Shown here in pieces: positions 46,618 through 55,546 of a stretch of DNA of 64,000 nucleotides. The translations under genes and the position numbers were made by a program. Under the pieces are notes generated by a model. That model worked only from the letters and a program-made list of their open reading frames with translations, had not been told where the DNA came from and did no database searches. The first letter of the stretch is position 1, and every line of letters begins with the position of its first letter. Origin of the DNA: Salipiger sp. IMCC34102 (GTDB taxonomy: Bacteria > Pseudomonadota > Alphaproteobacteria > Rhodobacterales > Rhodobacteraceae); NCBI RefSeq assembly GCF_004145405.1, contig NZ_SELQ01000001.1:62001-126000 (forward strand), read 5' to 3'.

Positions 46618-47070
46618 ATGCCAGACCTCTTTGCCTATACCGACGGCGCCTGTTCGGGGAACCCGGGGCCCGGCGGCTGGGGCTGCCTGCTCGTCGCCCG
46701 CAACGGCGACGCGGTGGTGAAGGAGAAAGAGCTCAAGGGCGGCCTGGCCAAGACCACGAACAACCAGATGGAGTTGATGGCCGCGATCTCGGCGCTGGAA
46801 AGCCTGTCGGGGCGCAGCACGATCACCATCGTGACCGACAGCTCGTACGTGAAGGACGGGATCACCTCCTGGATCCACGGCTGGAAGAAACGCGGCTGGA
46901 AGACGGCCGCCAAGAAGCCAGTCAAGAACGAGGATCTGTGGAAGCGCCTCGACGCCGCCACGCAGGCCCATGACGTGCGCTGGGAATGGGTCAAGGGACA
47001 CGCGGGGCACCCCGAGAACGAGCGCGCCGACGAACTGGCCCGCGCCGGCATGGCGCCCTTCAAGCCGTGA
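46618..47070 (+). CDS. rnhA: Ribonuclease HI
   Basis: A 150-aa RNase that cuts RNA in RNA-DNA hybrids. The catalytic carboxylates lie in [27 protein letters not shown] and [11 protein letters not shown], and the last in [13 protein letters not shown]. Its TGA overlaps the GTG start of the channel gene downstream. Confidence 0.97.
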   Translation: MPDLFAYTDGACSGNPGPGGWGCLLVARNGDAVVKEKELKGGLAKTTNNQMELMAAISALESLSGRSTITIVTDSSYVKDGITSWIHGWKKRGWKTAAKKPVKNEDLWKRLDAATQAHDVRWEWVKGHAGHPENERADELARAGMAPFKP

Positions 47071-47717
47071 TCCCGGACGCCTTCGCGGACCTCTCCGTCC
47101 TGATGGCGGCCCTGGATTACGCCAGCGTCTTCGTCTTCGCGATCACCGGGGCGCTGGTCGCCAGTCGCGCGCAACTGGACATCGTGGGCTTCGTCTTCGT
47201 GGCCGCCCTTACCGCGGTGGGCGGGGGCACTCTGCGCGACGTGCTGCTGAACCGCGCGGCGGTCTTCTGGATCGCCGACCCCACCTACATCGCCGTCGCG
47301 GGCGCGGCTGCGATCCTGGTGTTCTTCACCGCGCACCGACTGGACAGTCGCAAGGCCGGGATCGTCTGGTTCGACGCGCTGGCCCTCGCCGTCGCAGTGC
47401 CCGCGGGAGTCGCCGTCGCCAGCGCGATGGACATGGACTGGCCCGTCGTGCTGGTCATGGGGGTCGCCACAGGTTGCTTTGGCGGCCTCGCCCGCGACGT
47501 GGTCTGCAACGAGGTGCCGCTGGTCCTGAAACAAGGCGAGCCCTACGTCACCTGCGCGCTGGCCGGGGCCATGGCCGCGGTGCTGACACAGGCCGCCGGG
47601 CTGTCGGGCGCCGTCCCGCTGGCCCTGTGCGGCACGGTGACCTTCGCCTTGCGCGCGAGCGGGATCGCGTGGCGCTGGCGGATACCGGTCTATCGCAGCC
47701 GCCCGCCGCGCGTATGA
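47067..47717 (+). CDS. TRIC-type (UPF0126) cation channel family protein
   Basis: A 216-aa membrane protein of two repeated three-helix units. Glycine-rich [20 protein letters not shown] in the first unit and [20 protein letters not shown] in the second are the prokaryotic TRIC/YadS signature. Such proteins form trimeric cation channels. The GTG at 47067 overlaps the rnhA stop (GTGA) and is preferred for coupling; an ATG at 47103 is possible and would remove 12 residues. Confidence 0.87.
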   Translation: MIPDAFADLSVLMAALDYASVFVFAITGALVASRAQLDIVGFVFVAALTAVGGGTLRDVLLNRAAVFWIADPTYIAVAGAAAILVFFTAHRLDSRKAGIVWFDALALAVAVPAGVAVASAMDMDWPVVLVMGVATGCFGGLARDVVCNEVPLVLKQGEPYVTCALAGAMAAVLTQAAGLSGAVPLALCGTVTFALRASGIAWRWRIPVYRSRPPRV

Positions 47718-47769
47718 GGGGTGGCGGACAAGCCGCCATCGCGACGCAGCCGCGAGCAGAGTCGTCCCG

Positions 47770-48738
47770 TCAGACCCGCAAGACGATCTTGCCGATGTGA
47801 TCGCCCGCTTCCATGCGGGCGTGGGCCTGCGCGGCATCCTCCAGGCTGAATTCCTGGTCCATCACGGGGCCGATCTTGCCTTCGGCCAACAAGGGCCAGG
47901 CGTGGCCCAGTAGCGCCTGCGCGATCTCGGCCTTGGCGGCATCGCTCTGCGGGCGCAGGGTGCTGCCGGTCAAAGTCAGCCGCTTGACCATCATCGGCGC
48001 GAAGTTCATCTCGGCCTTGGCGCCGCCCAGGAAGGCGATCTGTACCAGCCGTCCCTCGACGTTCAAGCAAGCCACGTTGCGCGGGATGTAATCCCCGCCC
48101 ACCATGTCGAGAACGACGTCCGCCCCGCCTTCGGCCTTCACCACCTCCACGAAATCCTGTGTCTTGTAGTTGATGCAGACATCCGCGCCGAGGTCACGGC
48201 AGACCGAAAGCTTGTCTTCAGACCCCGCCGTCACGATGACCTTCGACCCGAAGGCCTTGGCCATCTGGATCGCCGTGGTCCCGATCCCGGAAGACCCGCC
48301 GTGGCACAGCAAGGTCTCTCCCTTGCGCAGGGCCCCGCGGTCGAAGACGTTGGTCCAGACGGTGAAGTAGGTCTCCGGCAGGCAGGCGGCTTCGCGCAGT
48401 CCCATGCCTTCGGGCACTGGCAGGCAATGGGCCGCGGGGGTTGCCACGTATTCCGCGTACCCGCCGCCCGGCAGCAGCGCGCAGACCGCGTCGCCCACGG
48501 CCAGATCCGTCACCCCCTCGCCCACCGCATGGACGGTGCCGGAGGCCTCCAGCCCCGGCAGGTCGGAGGCCTCTTTCGGCGGGTCGTAGGCCCCCGCGCG
48601 CTGCAGTGCGTCGGGACGGTTCACGCCGGCGTAGGCCACCTTGAGGACCACCTGTCCGGGCCCCGGTTCTGGCACCGGCCGGTCGCAGATCTTCAGGACC
48701 TCGGGACCGCCGGGCTTGCTGATCTCGACCGCCCTCAT
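47770..48738 (-). CDS. NAD(P)H quinone oxidoreductase, zinc-free MDR family
   Basis: A 322-aa medium-chain dehydrogenase of the quinone reductase (PIG3/QorA-like) branch: VAYAGVNRPDALQRAGAY, the nucleotide loop LLCHGGSSGIGTTAIQMAKA, and VLDMVGGDYIPRNVACL. No zinc-ligand cysteines are in the usual places. It may reduce quinones or other enones with NADPH. The ATG overlaps the coq9 stop as ATGA, suggesting a link to ubiquinone metabolism. Confidence 0.9.
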   Translation of the reverse strand: MRAVEISKPGGPEVLKICDRPVPEPGPGQVVLKVAYAGVNRPDALQRAGAYDPPKEASDLPGLEASGTVHAVGEGVTDLAVGDAVCALLPGGGYAEYVATPAAHCLPVPEGMGLREAACLPETYFTVWTNVFDRGALRKGETLLCHGGSSGIGTTAIQMAKAFGSKVIVTAGSEDKLSVCRDLGADVCINYKTQDFVEVVKAEGGADVVLDMVGGDYIPRNVACLNVEGRLVQIAFLGGAKAEMNFAPMMVKRLTLTGSTLRPQSDAAKAEIAQALLGHAWPLLAEGKIGPVMDQEFSLEDAAQAHARMEAGDHIGKIVLRV

Positions 48739-49430
48739 TTCGGCGCTCCGGGCCGCCACATGCCGGGGACGTCCATGTCGGGCGTTTGTCGGGGCGGCTT
48801 GATCATCTCGCCCAGCTTGCCCAGAGGCACAGTGAGGGGCTTGAGCAGCGGGTTGCCGCGCAGGGCGGATTTCGCCCACTCGATCTGCATCACCTCGTCG
48901 ATCCGGCGGTCGATGAAGGCGGTGGTCTGGACCGTTCCTTCCGACTGATCGCCCAGCCAGTAGAGGATCACCGCGCTCCAGACGCCGGACAGCGTGGCGC
49001 GCTTGGTGTACCAGTTCACGTCCGCCGAGGTATCGCCCAACGCCGTCCAGATCGCATCCGCCGTGCCCCACATCAGCTTGGCCCCGTCGGCGGCCAGATG
49101 CGGCAGGGAGAACAGCGTCATACCGCGGCGCACGGCCTCGCGGTCCTCGATCACGTCGAGACGCAAGCGCAGGGCCCGTGCCACCTTGTCACGGAAGCGC
49201 AGCGTCGAGAGATCCTCGGCCCGCAACGCCTCGACCATCGCGCGGTCGCCCTGCTGGTGGAACAGGATCGCAAGATCCGTGGCACCCCGCGGACACAAGG
49301 ACCGCGCCCGTACCTCGGGCACGTCTGTCGCGGCGACGGCGGCCTTGAACGACGTCTCGGACCAGCCGTCGAAGGCCACCTGCGGCACGATAGCGTCGAG
49401 CAGGGTCAGTTTGTCGGGGTCGGGGGTCAT
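48735..49430 (-). CDS. coq9: COQ9-family ubiquinone biosynthesis protein
   Basis: A 231-aa protein with a TetR-like helical fold. DAIVPQVAFDGWSETSFKAA at the start resembles a TetR helix-turn-helix, and the COQ9 domain includes FSLPHLAADGAKLMWGTADA and WAVI-like SGVWSAVILYWLGDQSEGTV. COQ9 binds lipid and assists COQ7 hydroxylation in ubiquinone synthesis. It is divergent from rpsU, an arrangement common in related genomes. Confidence 0.93.
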   Translation of the reverse strand: MTPDPDKLTLLDAIVPQVAFDGWSETSFKAAVAATDVPEVRARSLCPRGATDLAILFHQQGDRAMVEALRAEDLSTLRFRDKVARALRLRLDVIEDREAVRRGMTLFSLPHLAADGAKLMWGTADAIWTALGDTSADVNWYTKRATLSGVWSAVILYWLGDQSEGTVQTTAFIDRRIDEVMQIEWAKSALRGNPLLKPLTVPLGKLGEMIKPPRQTPDMDVPGMWRPGAPK

Positions 49431-49458
49431 GGGGATGCCTTTCGTCGCGGGGCCTGGC

Positions 49459-49487
49459 TTTACAAGCTAGGCTGGAACGGCTATGGG
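49459..49487 (+). promoter_or_regulatory. Candidate promoter of rpsU
   Basis: TTTACA (49459-49464), 17 bases, TATGGG (49482-49487), giving a leader of roughly 45 bases before the ATG at 49540. The -35 and first half of the -10 are good. Confidence 0.4.
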
Positions 49488-49539
49488 ACCACCTCCTGCA
49501 ACTTATTGCAAATCCGACTAGAAAGGTGGTGAAAACCAC

Positions 49540-49746
49540 ATGCAGGTTAGTGTTCGTGACAACAACGTCGATCAGGCGCTTCGTGCTTTGAAGAAGAAGC
49601 TTCAGCGTGAAGGCGTGTTTCGGGAAATGAAGCTCAAGCAGCATTTCGAGAAGCCCTCCGTCAAGAAAGCGCGCGAGAAGGCCGAGGCGATCCGCCGTCA
49701 GCGCAAGCTGGCGCGCAAAAAGGCCCAACGCGAAGGGTTGCTTTAA
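49540..49746 (+). CDS. rpsU: 30S ribosomal protein S21
   Basis: A 68-aa very basic bS21 protein: [20 protein letters not shown], then [20 protein letters not shown]. It helps mRNA binding on the small subunit. It has an AAAGGTGG ribosome site and its own terminator, so it is a single-gene unit. Confidence 0.96.
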   Translation: MQVSVRDNNVDQALRALKKKLQREGVFREMKLKQHFEKPSVKKAREKAEAIRRQRKLARKKAQREGLL

Positions 49747-49770
49747 ACCGTTCTCGACACAGTGAAGAAA

Positions 49771-49799
49771 CCCCTGCCCGGCCTCGGGCGGGGGTTTTT
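49771..49799 (+). terminator. Rho-independent terminator of rpsU
   Basis: CCCCTGCCCG / CGGGCGGGG stem with a short loop followed by GTTTTT, 24 bases after the stop. Confidence 0.9.
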
Positions 49800-49876
49800 C
49801 GTGTCGAACTTCCGGTAGACAGGCGACCGGACATCCTTAGGCTGAACCAAGGAAAAAACGATCGAAAGGGCACGCA

Positions 49877-50605
49877 ATGGCGACCAAATGCGCGCGATGC
49901 CCGCTGCGGCGGCTCGAGATGTTCGTGCCGATGTCCCCCGAAGAGGTCCGCGTCATGGACCGATTCAAGGTCGGGGAACTGACTGTGGATGCCGGAACGC
50001 CAATTCTTCAGGAAGGATCGAATGCCCTGCAGCTCTTTACCGTCCTGCGCGGCATCGGCATCCGCTACAAGACCACCGAAAGCGGCCGGCGACAGGTCAT
50101 TAATTTCGTCTTTCCCGGTGATTTTCTGGGGCTCCAAGGCAGCGTCCGCGAGGAGATGACCCATTCCATCGAAGCGCGATCGAAAATGACGCTTTGCGTC
50201 TTCAACCGCTCCGAACTCTTCGGCTTCATCAAGAACAACCCGGAACGCGCCTATGATATCATCTGGGCCTGCGCGACCGAGGAGCACTTCCTGGGCGAGG
50301 CGCTGACGACCCTTGGGCAACGCACCGCCATGGAATCGGTCGCCTGGGCGGTGCTCCGTCTGTTCGAACGCGCCGAAGGACTGGGGCTGGTCGAGAACGC
50401 CACGGTGGAATTGCCCTTGCGCCAGCAGGATCTGGCCGATGCGCTGGGTTTGTCCCTGGTGCATACCAACAAGACCTTGAGCAAGCTGCGCGAGCGGCAG
50501 TTCATCGGCTGGACCGACGGGCACATCACCGTTCCCGACACCGCGAAATTGGCCGACGTTGCCGGGGTCGAGGTCGAAGCCGCACAACCCCGCCCGCTGA
50601 TGTAG
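49877..50605 (+). CDS. Crp/Fnr-family transcription regulator
   Basis: A 242-aa regulator. The N-terminus has one CxxC (C5, C8 in KCARCPLRRLEMF). The cyclic-nucleotide-binding-like domain includes GRRQVINFVFPGDFLGLQG. The C-terminal helix-turn-helix is LRQQDLADALGLSLVHTNKT. Further cysteines occur only deep in the fold (near 109 and 134), so the four-cysteine pattern of FNR oxygen sensors is not evident. Signal and targets are unknown. It is transcribed convergently with topIB, whose stop codon lies immediately next to its own. Confidence 0.88.
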   Translation: MATKCARCPLRRLEMFVPMSPEEVRVMDRFKVGELTVDAGTPILQEGSNALQLFTVLRGIGIRYKTTESGRRQVINFVFPGDFLGLQGSVREEMTHSIEARSKMTLCVFNRSELFGFIKNNPERAYDIIWACATEEHFLGEALTTLGQRTAMESVAWAVLRLFERAEGLGLVENATVELPLRQQDLADALGLSLVHTNKTLSKLRERQFIGWTDGHITVPDTAKLADVAGVEVEAAQPRPLM

Positions 50606-51613
50606 TCAGCCCGCCGCCAGGTAGGCGCCAAGCTCGGCCTCCCCGGCGCGCAGTCCCGCGACCGAGCCTGTCTTGTCCAACCGCTTGAACAGTCGGTTTC
50701 TTTCCGCGTCGGAGAGTTCCGCAAGCTCGATGACGGCGGGATGGATGTAGCTGTTGCGCGCCACGGTGGCAGTGTTGTTCAACCGTGCGGCGGCGGCTTC
50801 CGCCATGGTCTTGATCGTCAGCGTCTCTGCCTCGCGTGCGGCACGGTAGGCCGCAACGGTTCCGGTCCAGGTGCGCAAGGTCTTAGCCGTCACCTGCGGA
50901 CCGCAGAGGTCTTTCAGAACATCGTTGATATGCTCAGAGCGGATCGCATGGGACGCGCCCGCGTCGTCCTGCCACGAGACGACCTCCGCCCCGGGCAGAT
51001 CCTGGCAATCTTCCAATATCGCAGCCAGGCGCGGGGCGTAGATCTCGCGCTCTACCCGCTTGCCGCTCTTGCCGGTGAAATCCAGCGCGATCGACCCGCC
51101 CGTCACGGTGACATGCTCCTGCAGCAGGGTCGTCGCACCATAGCTTCCGTTGTCCTGCGTGTAGCTTTCATGGCCCACGCGCAGCGCCGCCCGGTCGATC
51201 AGCGCCAAGGTGGCGGCGAGGGCCACGTCGAAGCTTCCCGCCTCGCCGCGCAACCGGGTTTCGATCCAGCGGCGCAAGCGGGGCAAGGTCGCGACAAGGT
51301 CCGCAAGGCGGTCGAACTTCAACTGCGCATGCAATCGCGTCCAATCGTCGTGGTAGCGATATTGCTTGCGTTCGCGCTCATCCAGACCGGTGGCCTGCAG
51401 ATGCCCCTGCACCATCGGAGAGATCCAGACATCCGCATAGGCCGGCGGAATTCCCAGCGCCTCGATCCGGTCGCGTTCGGGACCCCGCTCGATCCGGGTG
51501 CCATCGGGACCCGTGTACGAAAACCCCCGCCCCGCGCGCCTGCGAGCGATGCCCGGTTCGCTGTCGGGATAATAGACCAACCCGTGGCCCTTGGGGATGT
51601 CCGTAAAGCTCAT
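50606..51613 (-). CDS. DNA topoisomerase IB
   Basis: A 335-aa poxvirus-type topoisomerase that relaxes supercoils via a 3'-phosphotyrosine bond. The active-site set is visible: R145 (AALRVGHESY), K182 (TGKSGKRVE), R247 (TLRTWTGT) and nucleophile Y289 (VARNSYIHP). Its ATG overlaps the DUF2945 stop by one base (TGATG), so both should be expressed from the EcfG-type promoter upstream. Bacterial TopIB genes are often part of the general stress response. Confidence 0.93.
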   Translation of the reverse strand: MSFTDIPKGHGLVYYPDSEPGIARRRAGRGFSYTGPDGTRIERGPERDRIEALGIPPAYADVWISPMVQGHLQATGLDERERKQYRYHDDWTRLHAQLKFDRLADLVATLPRLRRWIETRLRGEAGSFDVALAATLALIDRAALRVGHESYTQDNGSYGATTLLQEHVTVTGGSIALDFTGKSGKRVEREIYAPRLAAILEDCQDLPGAEVVSWQDDAGASHAIRSEHINDVLKDLCGPQVTAKTLRTWTGTVAAYRAAREAETLTIKTMAEAAAARLNNTATVARNSYIHPAVIELAELSDAERNRLFKRLDKTGSVAGLRAGEAELGAYLAAG

Positions 51614-51828
51614 CAGGCCTTTTCGACCTCGGTGCTGGACTTGAAGACCTCGTCACCGTCTTCCTGTTCGATACGCAGCGACGGCTCGTCCTCGGAGGCA
51701 TCGCGTGTCACCTCGTTGCCGTCGATCTTGAGCGTGCGCTTCTGGGTATAGACCTTCTTGACGGTGCCGGTCCCGGTTCCGTTGCCCCAGTTCCACTTGA
51801 CCTTGTCGCCTTCGGAAAACTTCGCCAT
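51613..51828 (-). CDS. DUF2945 (HVA1-type TUDOR) small protein
   Basis: A 71-aa acidic/basic protein: KFSEGDKVKWNWGNGTGTGT and a short beta barrel ending in DGDEVFKSSTEVEKA match DUF2945. Role unknown; members are often stress-linked. AGGAG precedes the ATG. It is the first gene of the unit with topoisomerase IB. Confidence 0.88.
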   Translation of the reverse strand: MAKFSEGDKVKWNWGNGTGTGTVKKVYTQKRTLKIDGNEVTRDASEDEPSLRIEQEDGDEVFKSSTEVEKA

Positions 51829-51858
51829 GTCGTTCGCTCCTGTTCAATGTGATCGAGG

Positions 51859-51884
51859 AACGCGAGCCGGATTTGTCCGGTTCC
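51859..51884 (-). promoter_or_regulatory. EcfG-type promoter of DUF2945-topIB
   Basis: On the minus strand GGAAC (51884-51880), 17 bases, CGTT (51862-51859), a perfect general-stress promoter. The predicted start is about 25 bases before the DUF2945 ATG. The opposite strand carries a weaker GGAAC-N17-GGTT. Confidence 0.65.
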
Positions 51885-52103
51885 GGACACAGACTGCGAC
51901 AAAGTGGGGAGGGGGGCGACCGGATCGAAGTTGCTCGGGGAGGGACCCGATCCGGCCGCTGGCAGAATGCGCGGGGACAAGCGCGTTCTTGCAATGCCAA
52001 CGACGGCGACCGCCGGAGGTTCCCCCAAAAATTGCAAAAAGTACCATCATCGGACGGAAAAGCGATCTCGTCGCCTCACTCGGCGGAATTTGGCGCAAGA
52101 CAG

Positions 52104-52128
52104 GGAACCCAAAAACCTTGGCCGCGTT
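52104..52128 (+). promoter_or_regulatory. EcfG-type promoter of mscS-DUF2254
   Basis: GGAAC (52104-52108), 16 bases, CGTT (52125-52128). The predicted start of transcription is only a few bases before the ATG at 52138, so the mRNA may be nearly leaderless. Confidence 0.6.
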
Positions 52129-52137
52129 CGAAATGTC

Positions 52138-53052
52138 ATGGATTACGCTGAATTGACCGGGACGCTGTACGGCACGCTCGAGACCTACGCGACCGGATTT
52201 ATCCGCGCCCTCCCCCGGATAGGGCTGGCGCTGCTGCTGATCCTGATGATCTGGGCAATCGTGCTGCTGGTGCGGGCCGGCATCCGCAAGGTCGGTCGCC
52301 GCGTGCATCTTCGGCAGAACCTGATCGACGTCTTCGTGCTCGTGGCCGTCACCGCGATCTGGCTGATCGGCACGCTGATCGCCCTGGCCGTCGTCTTTCC
52401 GTCGATCACGCCCGGCAAGGCGCTGACGACGCTGGGATTGGGATCGGTGGCGATCGGCTTTGCCTTCAAGGACACCTTCGAAAACTTCCTCGCCGGGATC
52501 CTGATCCTGCTGCGAGAGCCCTTCAGCATCGGCGACTACATCGAGGTCGATGGCCACGAAGGCCAGATCGAGGATATCACCATCCGCGACAGCCGCGTGC
52601 GGATGACGGATGGACAGCTGATCGTGATGCCGAACCACACGCTGTTCTCGAACCCCGTGACGGTGCGCACCAACCGCGGCCTGCGGCGCACGACCGTCAT
52701 TTGCGGCGTCGCCTACGACGAGGACGTCGACGAGGCGCGCGACGTCATCACCGAGGCCGTCAAGGCCGTCGAATCGGTGCGCGACGACGTGAAGGACGTG
52801 CAGATCTTCGCGCAAGCCTTCGGTGCGTCCTCGATCGATTTCGAGGTGACGTGGTGGACCGGCTCGAAGCCCGTGGACATCCGCCGCAGCCGCGATCAGG
52901 TCGTGGGTGCGGTCAAGCGCGCGCTCGACGACGCAGGCATCGAGATCCCGTTCACCTACCAGACGCTCACGTTCAAGGAACCCCTGCAGATCGAGCGGGC
53001 GGGCCGGGACGACGACCAGGGCGCGGCAGGCCCGACCGAAGACGACACCTGA
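52138..53052 (+). CDS. mscS: MscS-family mechanosensitive channel
   Basis: A 304-aa small-conductance channel. Three membrane helices occupy about residues 24-45, 60-85 and 95-125, the last being the pore helix (LGLGSVAIGFAFKDTFENFL). The MscS beta domain follows (EPFSIGDYIEVDGHEGQIED, MPNHTLFSNPVTV). It releases solutes on osmotic downshift. The ATG at 52138 is 1 stop-to-start unit from DUF2254 and has no clear ribosome site. Confidence 0.93.
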   Translation: MDYAELTGTLYGTLETYATGFIRALPRIGLALLLILMIWAIVLLVRAGIRKVGRRVHLRQNLIDVFVLVAVTAIWLIGTLIALAVVFPSITPGKALTTLGLGSVAIGFAFKDTFENFLAGILILLREPFSIGDYIEVDGHEGQIEDITIRDSRVRMTDGQLIVMPNHTLFSNPVTVRTNRGLRRTTVICGVAYDEDVDEARDVITEAVKAVESVRDDVKDVQIFAQAFGASSIDFEVTWWTGSKPVDIRRSRDQVVGAVKRALDDAGIEIPFTYQTLTFKEPLQIERAGRDDDQGAAGPTEDDT

Positions 53053-53053
53053 C

Positions 53054-54304
53054 GTGGCTGTCTTCAACAGCCGCGCCTTCGTCAAGAAGATCATCCTGGA
53101 CGTCAAGGCCAGCTACTGGTTCGTACCCTCGACCTTCGTCGTGACGGCACTGATCCTCGCCGAGCTCTTGATCTGGCTGGACCACAACCCCGACCTCATC
53201 CCCTTCCCCCTGCCCAAAAGCTGGGTCGACCAGCAAGGCGACGGGGCGCGCCAGACCCTGGCCACCATCGCATCGACCGTGATCGGGGTGGCGGGTGTCC
53301 TGTTTTCGATGACGCTCGTCGCGGTCAGTTTCGCGGCGGGCAACTTCGGGCCGCGGCTGATCGGGAACTTCATGCGCGACCGGTCCACGCAGGTCAGCTT
53401 CGGGATGCTTCTGGCGACCTTCACCTTCGCGATCTTCGTGCTGCGCGCGATGCAGGGGGCCGTGGACGAACAGGCCCCCTTCGTGCCGCAATACGCGCTT
53501 CTGATGGCGATGATCCTGACGGTCCTGTCGGTCTTCACCATGATCTACTACGTCCACCACGTGCCCGAAACGATCAACGTCTCGAACATCGCCTCAGACC
53601 TGGGCCACCGGTTCAGCCGGGACATACGCGGCCTGATCGAGATGCGCGAGACCATGGTGGTGGAACAGCCCGTCGCGCGCACCCGCGCGGTCACAACCGA
53701 AATCCGTCTCAACGACGCGGGCTACATCCAGCAGATGGATCTCGACACGCTCTTCGATCGCGCGCGTGAGAACGACTGGCTGATCGAGATCCACCACGCG
53801 CCCGGAACCTTCGTCAGCCCGCAGGTGGCGATGATGACCGTGCAATCCGACGCGGACCTGACCGACCGCCAGCGCGACACCCTGCGCGGGGCCGTCGCCA
53901 CCGGCAACGCCCGGACCGAGGAGCAGGCGACGCCATTCCTGGGCGACCAGATGACCGAAATGGTGGCCCGTGCCCTGTCGCCCGGGTTCAACGATCCGTT
54001 CACGGCGATGAACTGCCTGAACTGGCTGCACGCGGGGCTTCTGGAAGCGATCGAATATCGCGGCGGGTTGAAACCGATGGAAACGCCGCGCGTGGCCATC
54101 CACTATACCGATTTCAACGATCTGCTGGACCCTTACGAGAACTGCATTCCCTACACGATCACCGACCGTATGACGCGGATCCGGCATCTGGACCTGACCC
54201 GATCCCTGATCCGTCACGCCGGGCCAGACCACCCCCAGGCGGAGCGGTTGCGGCGGCTGGCCAAGTCGCTCGACCAGCCGGAGGAAGAGGTCAGGCTGTT
54301 TTAA
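53054..54304 (+). CDS. DUF2254 membrane protein
   Basis: A 416-aa protein with four N-terminal helices (FVVTALILAELLIWL, STVIGVAGVLFSMTLVAVSF, VSFGMLLATFTFAIFVL, ALLMAMILTVLSVFTMIYYV) and a soluble C-terminal half with LSPGFNDPFTAMNCLNWLHA, a DUF2254 signature. Function unknown. It starts with GTG one base after the mscS stop. Its 3' end overlaps the convergent ald gene by 14 bases. Confidence 0.87.
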   Translation: MAVFNSRAFVKKIILDVKASYWFVPSTFVVTALILAELLIWLDHNPDLIPFPLPKSWVDQQGDGARQTLATIASTVIGVAGVLFSMTLVAVSFAAGNFGPRLIGNFMRDRSTQVSFGMLLATFTFAIFVLRAMQGAVDEQAPFVPQYALLMAMILTVLSVFTMIYYVHHVPETINVSNIASDLGHRFSRDIRGLIEMRETMVVEQPVARTRAVTTEIRLNDAGYIQQMDLDTLFDRARENDWLIEIHHAPGTFVSPQVAMMTVQSDADLTDRQRDTLRGAVATGNARTEEQATPFLGDQMTEMVARALSPGFNDPFTAMNCLNWLHAGLLEAIEYRGGLKPMETPRVAIHYTDFNDLLDPYENCIPYTITDRMTRIRHLDLTRSLIRHAGPDHPQAERLRRLAKSLDQPEEEVRLF

Positions 54305-55412
54305 GCGCCGCCTGCGGATCCAGCGTCTCCAGTCCCAGCGCCTGACCCACCGCGGCATAGGTCACGCGGCCCGCGTGGACGTTGAGACCCGCCAGCAGAT
54401 GCGGATCCTCGGCGCAGGCCTGTCGCCAGCCCTTGTCCGCCAGCGCCAGCATGAAAGGCATCGTGGCGTTGCCGAGCGCGATGGTGCTGGTGCGTGCAAC
54501 GGCCCCCGGCATGTTAGCCACGCAGTAATGCATGATGCCGTCGACCTCGTAGATCGGATCCTGGTGGGTGGTCGCGCGCGACGTCTCGAAGCAGCCCCCC
54601 TGGTCGATGGCGACATCCACCAGCACCGCACCGGGCTTCAGCTCCGACAGTTGCGCGCGAGAGATCAGCTTGGGGGCCGCCGCTCCGGGGACCAGCACCG
54701 CGCCGATGATCATGTCGGCCTGGGCTGCCAGTTCCGCCGTGTTGCCCGCACTGGCGAAACCGGTCTTGAAGGCCCCGCCGAAGACATCGTCGAGGTAACG
54801 CAGCCGGGGCAGTGACCGGTCGAGGACAGTGACATCCGCTCCCATGCCGGCGGCGATCCGGGCCGCTTGCGTGCCCACCACGCCCCCGCCGATCACGGCG
54901 ATGCGGGCGGGACTGACCCCGGGCACGCCCCCCATAAGCACGCCGCGGCCGCCGTTGGCCTTCTGCAGCGTCCAGGCCCCCACCTGCGGCGCCAACCGGC
55001 CCGCGACCTCGGACATCGGTGCCAGCAACGGCAGGCCGCCGACCCGGTCGGTGACGGTCTCGTAGGCGATGCAGGTCGCGCCCGAGTCGATCAGATCGCG
55101 CGTCTGCTCGGGATCGGGGGCAAGATGAAGGTAGGTGAAGAGGATCTGACCCTCCCGCAGCATCGCTCGCTCGACCGCTTGCGGTTCCTTGACCTTCACG
55201 ATCATGTCGGCAGCGGCAAAGATTTCCGCCGCCGTCTCGGCGATCCGGGCCCCCGCGGCAACGTAGTCGGCATCGACGAAGCCTGCGCCGACGCCGGCAC
55301 CCGCCTCGATCGTCACTTCGTGGCCGTGCAGAATCGCCTCGCGCGCGGCGTTGGGCGTCAGGCCGACGCGGAATTCCTGCGGTTTGATCTCTTTCGGGCA
55401 GCCGATATGCAT
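54291..55412 (-). CDS. ald: Alanine dehydrogenase
   Basis: A 373-aa NAD-dependent enzyme converting L-alanine to pyruvate and ammonia. MHIGCPKEIKPQEFRVGLTP, the nucleotide loop IAVIGGGVVGTQAARIA, and DVAIDQGGCFETSRATTHQD are family signatures. The ATG at 55412 follows GGAGG; a TTG slightly upstream is not used. An Lrp-type regulator is encoded divergently and probably activates it with alanine, as AldR does elsewhere. Confidence 0.95.
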   Translation of the reverse strand: MHIGCPKEIKPQEFRVGLTPNAAREAILHGHEVTIEAGAGVGAGFVDADYVAAGARIAETAAEIFAAADMIVKVKEPQAVERAMLREGQILFTYLHLAPDPEQTRDLIDSGATCIAYETVTDRVGGLPLLAPMSEVAGRLAPQVGAWTLQKANGGRGVLMGGVPGVSPARIAVIGGGVVGTQAARIAAGMGADVTVLDRSLPRLRYLDDVFGGAFKTGFASAGNTAELAAQADMIIGAVLVPGAAAPKLISRAQLSELKPGAVLVDVAIDQGGCFETSRATTHQDPIYEVDGIMHYCVANMPGAVARTSTIALGNATMPFMLALADKGWRQACAEDPHLLAGLNVHAGRVTYAAVGQALGLETLDPQAALKTA

Positions 55413-55494
55413 GGTCAATCCTCCGGTATGCGTTTCACTCAGCTTGCCACGCGCCTTGCGGCGGATCTTGGATCACTTTACGACCGAGAGCGGA

Positions 55495-55519
55495 AACACC
55501 GGGAAATTTAACCGGTGTT
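55495..55519. promoter_or_regulatory. Inverted repeat between ald and its Lrp-type regulator
   Basis: AACACCGG-N9-CCGGTGTT, a perfect 8-base dyad with an AT-rich centre (GAAATTTAA), in the 134-base divergent spacer. The form suits an Lrp/AsnC-family operator serving both genes. Confidence 0.5.
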
Positions 55520-55546
55520 ATGCCAATTTTCGGGAGGATTTTGCGC

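Noticed and set aside
49474-49500. GGAAC near rpsU as an EcfG promoter
   Set aside because: No CGTT-like -10 at 16-17 bases; a TTTACA/TATGGG promoter fits better.
51857-51882. GGAAC-N17-GGTT on the plus strand as a second mscS promoter
   Set aside because: It is the reverse face of the perfect DUF2945 promoter, has a mismatch and is 250 bases from mscS; the perfect motif at 52104 explains mscS better.
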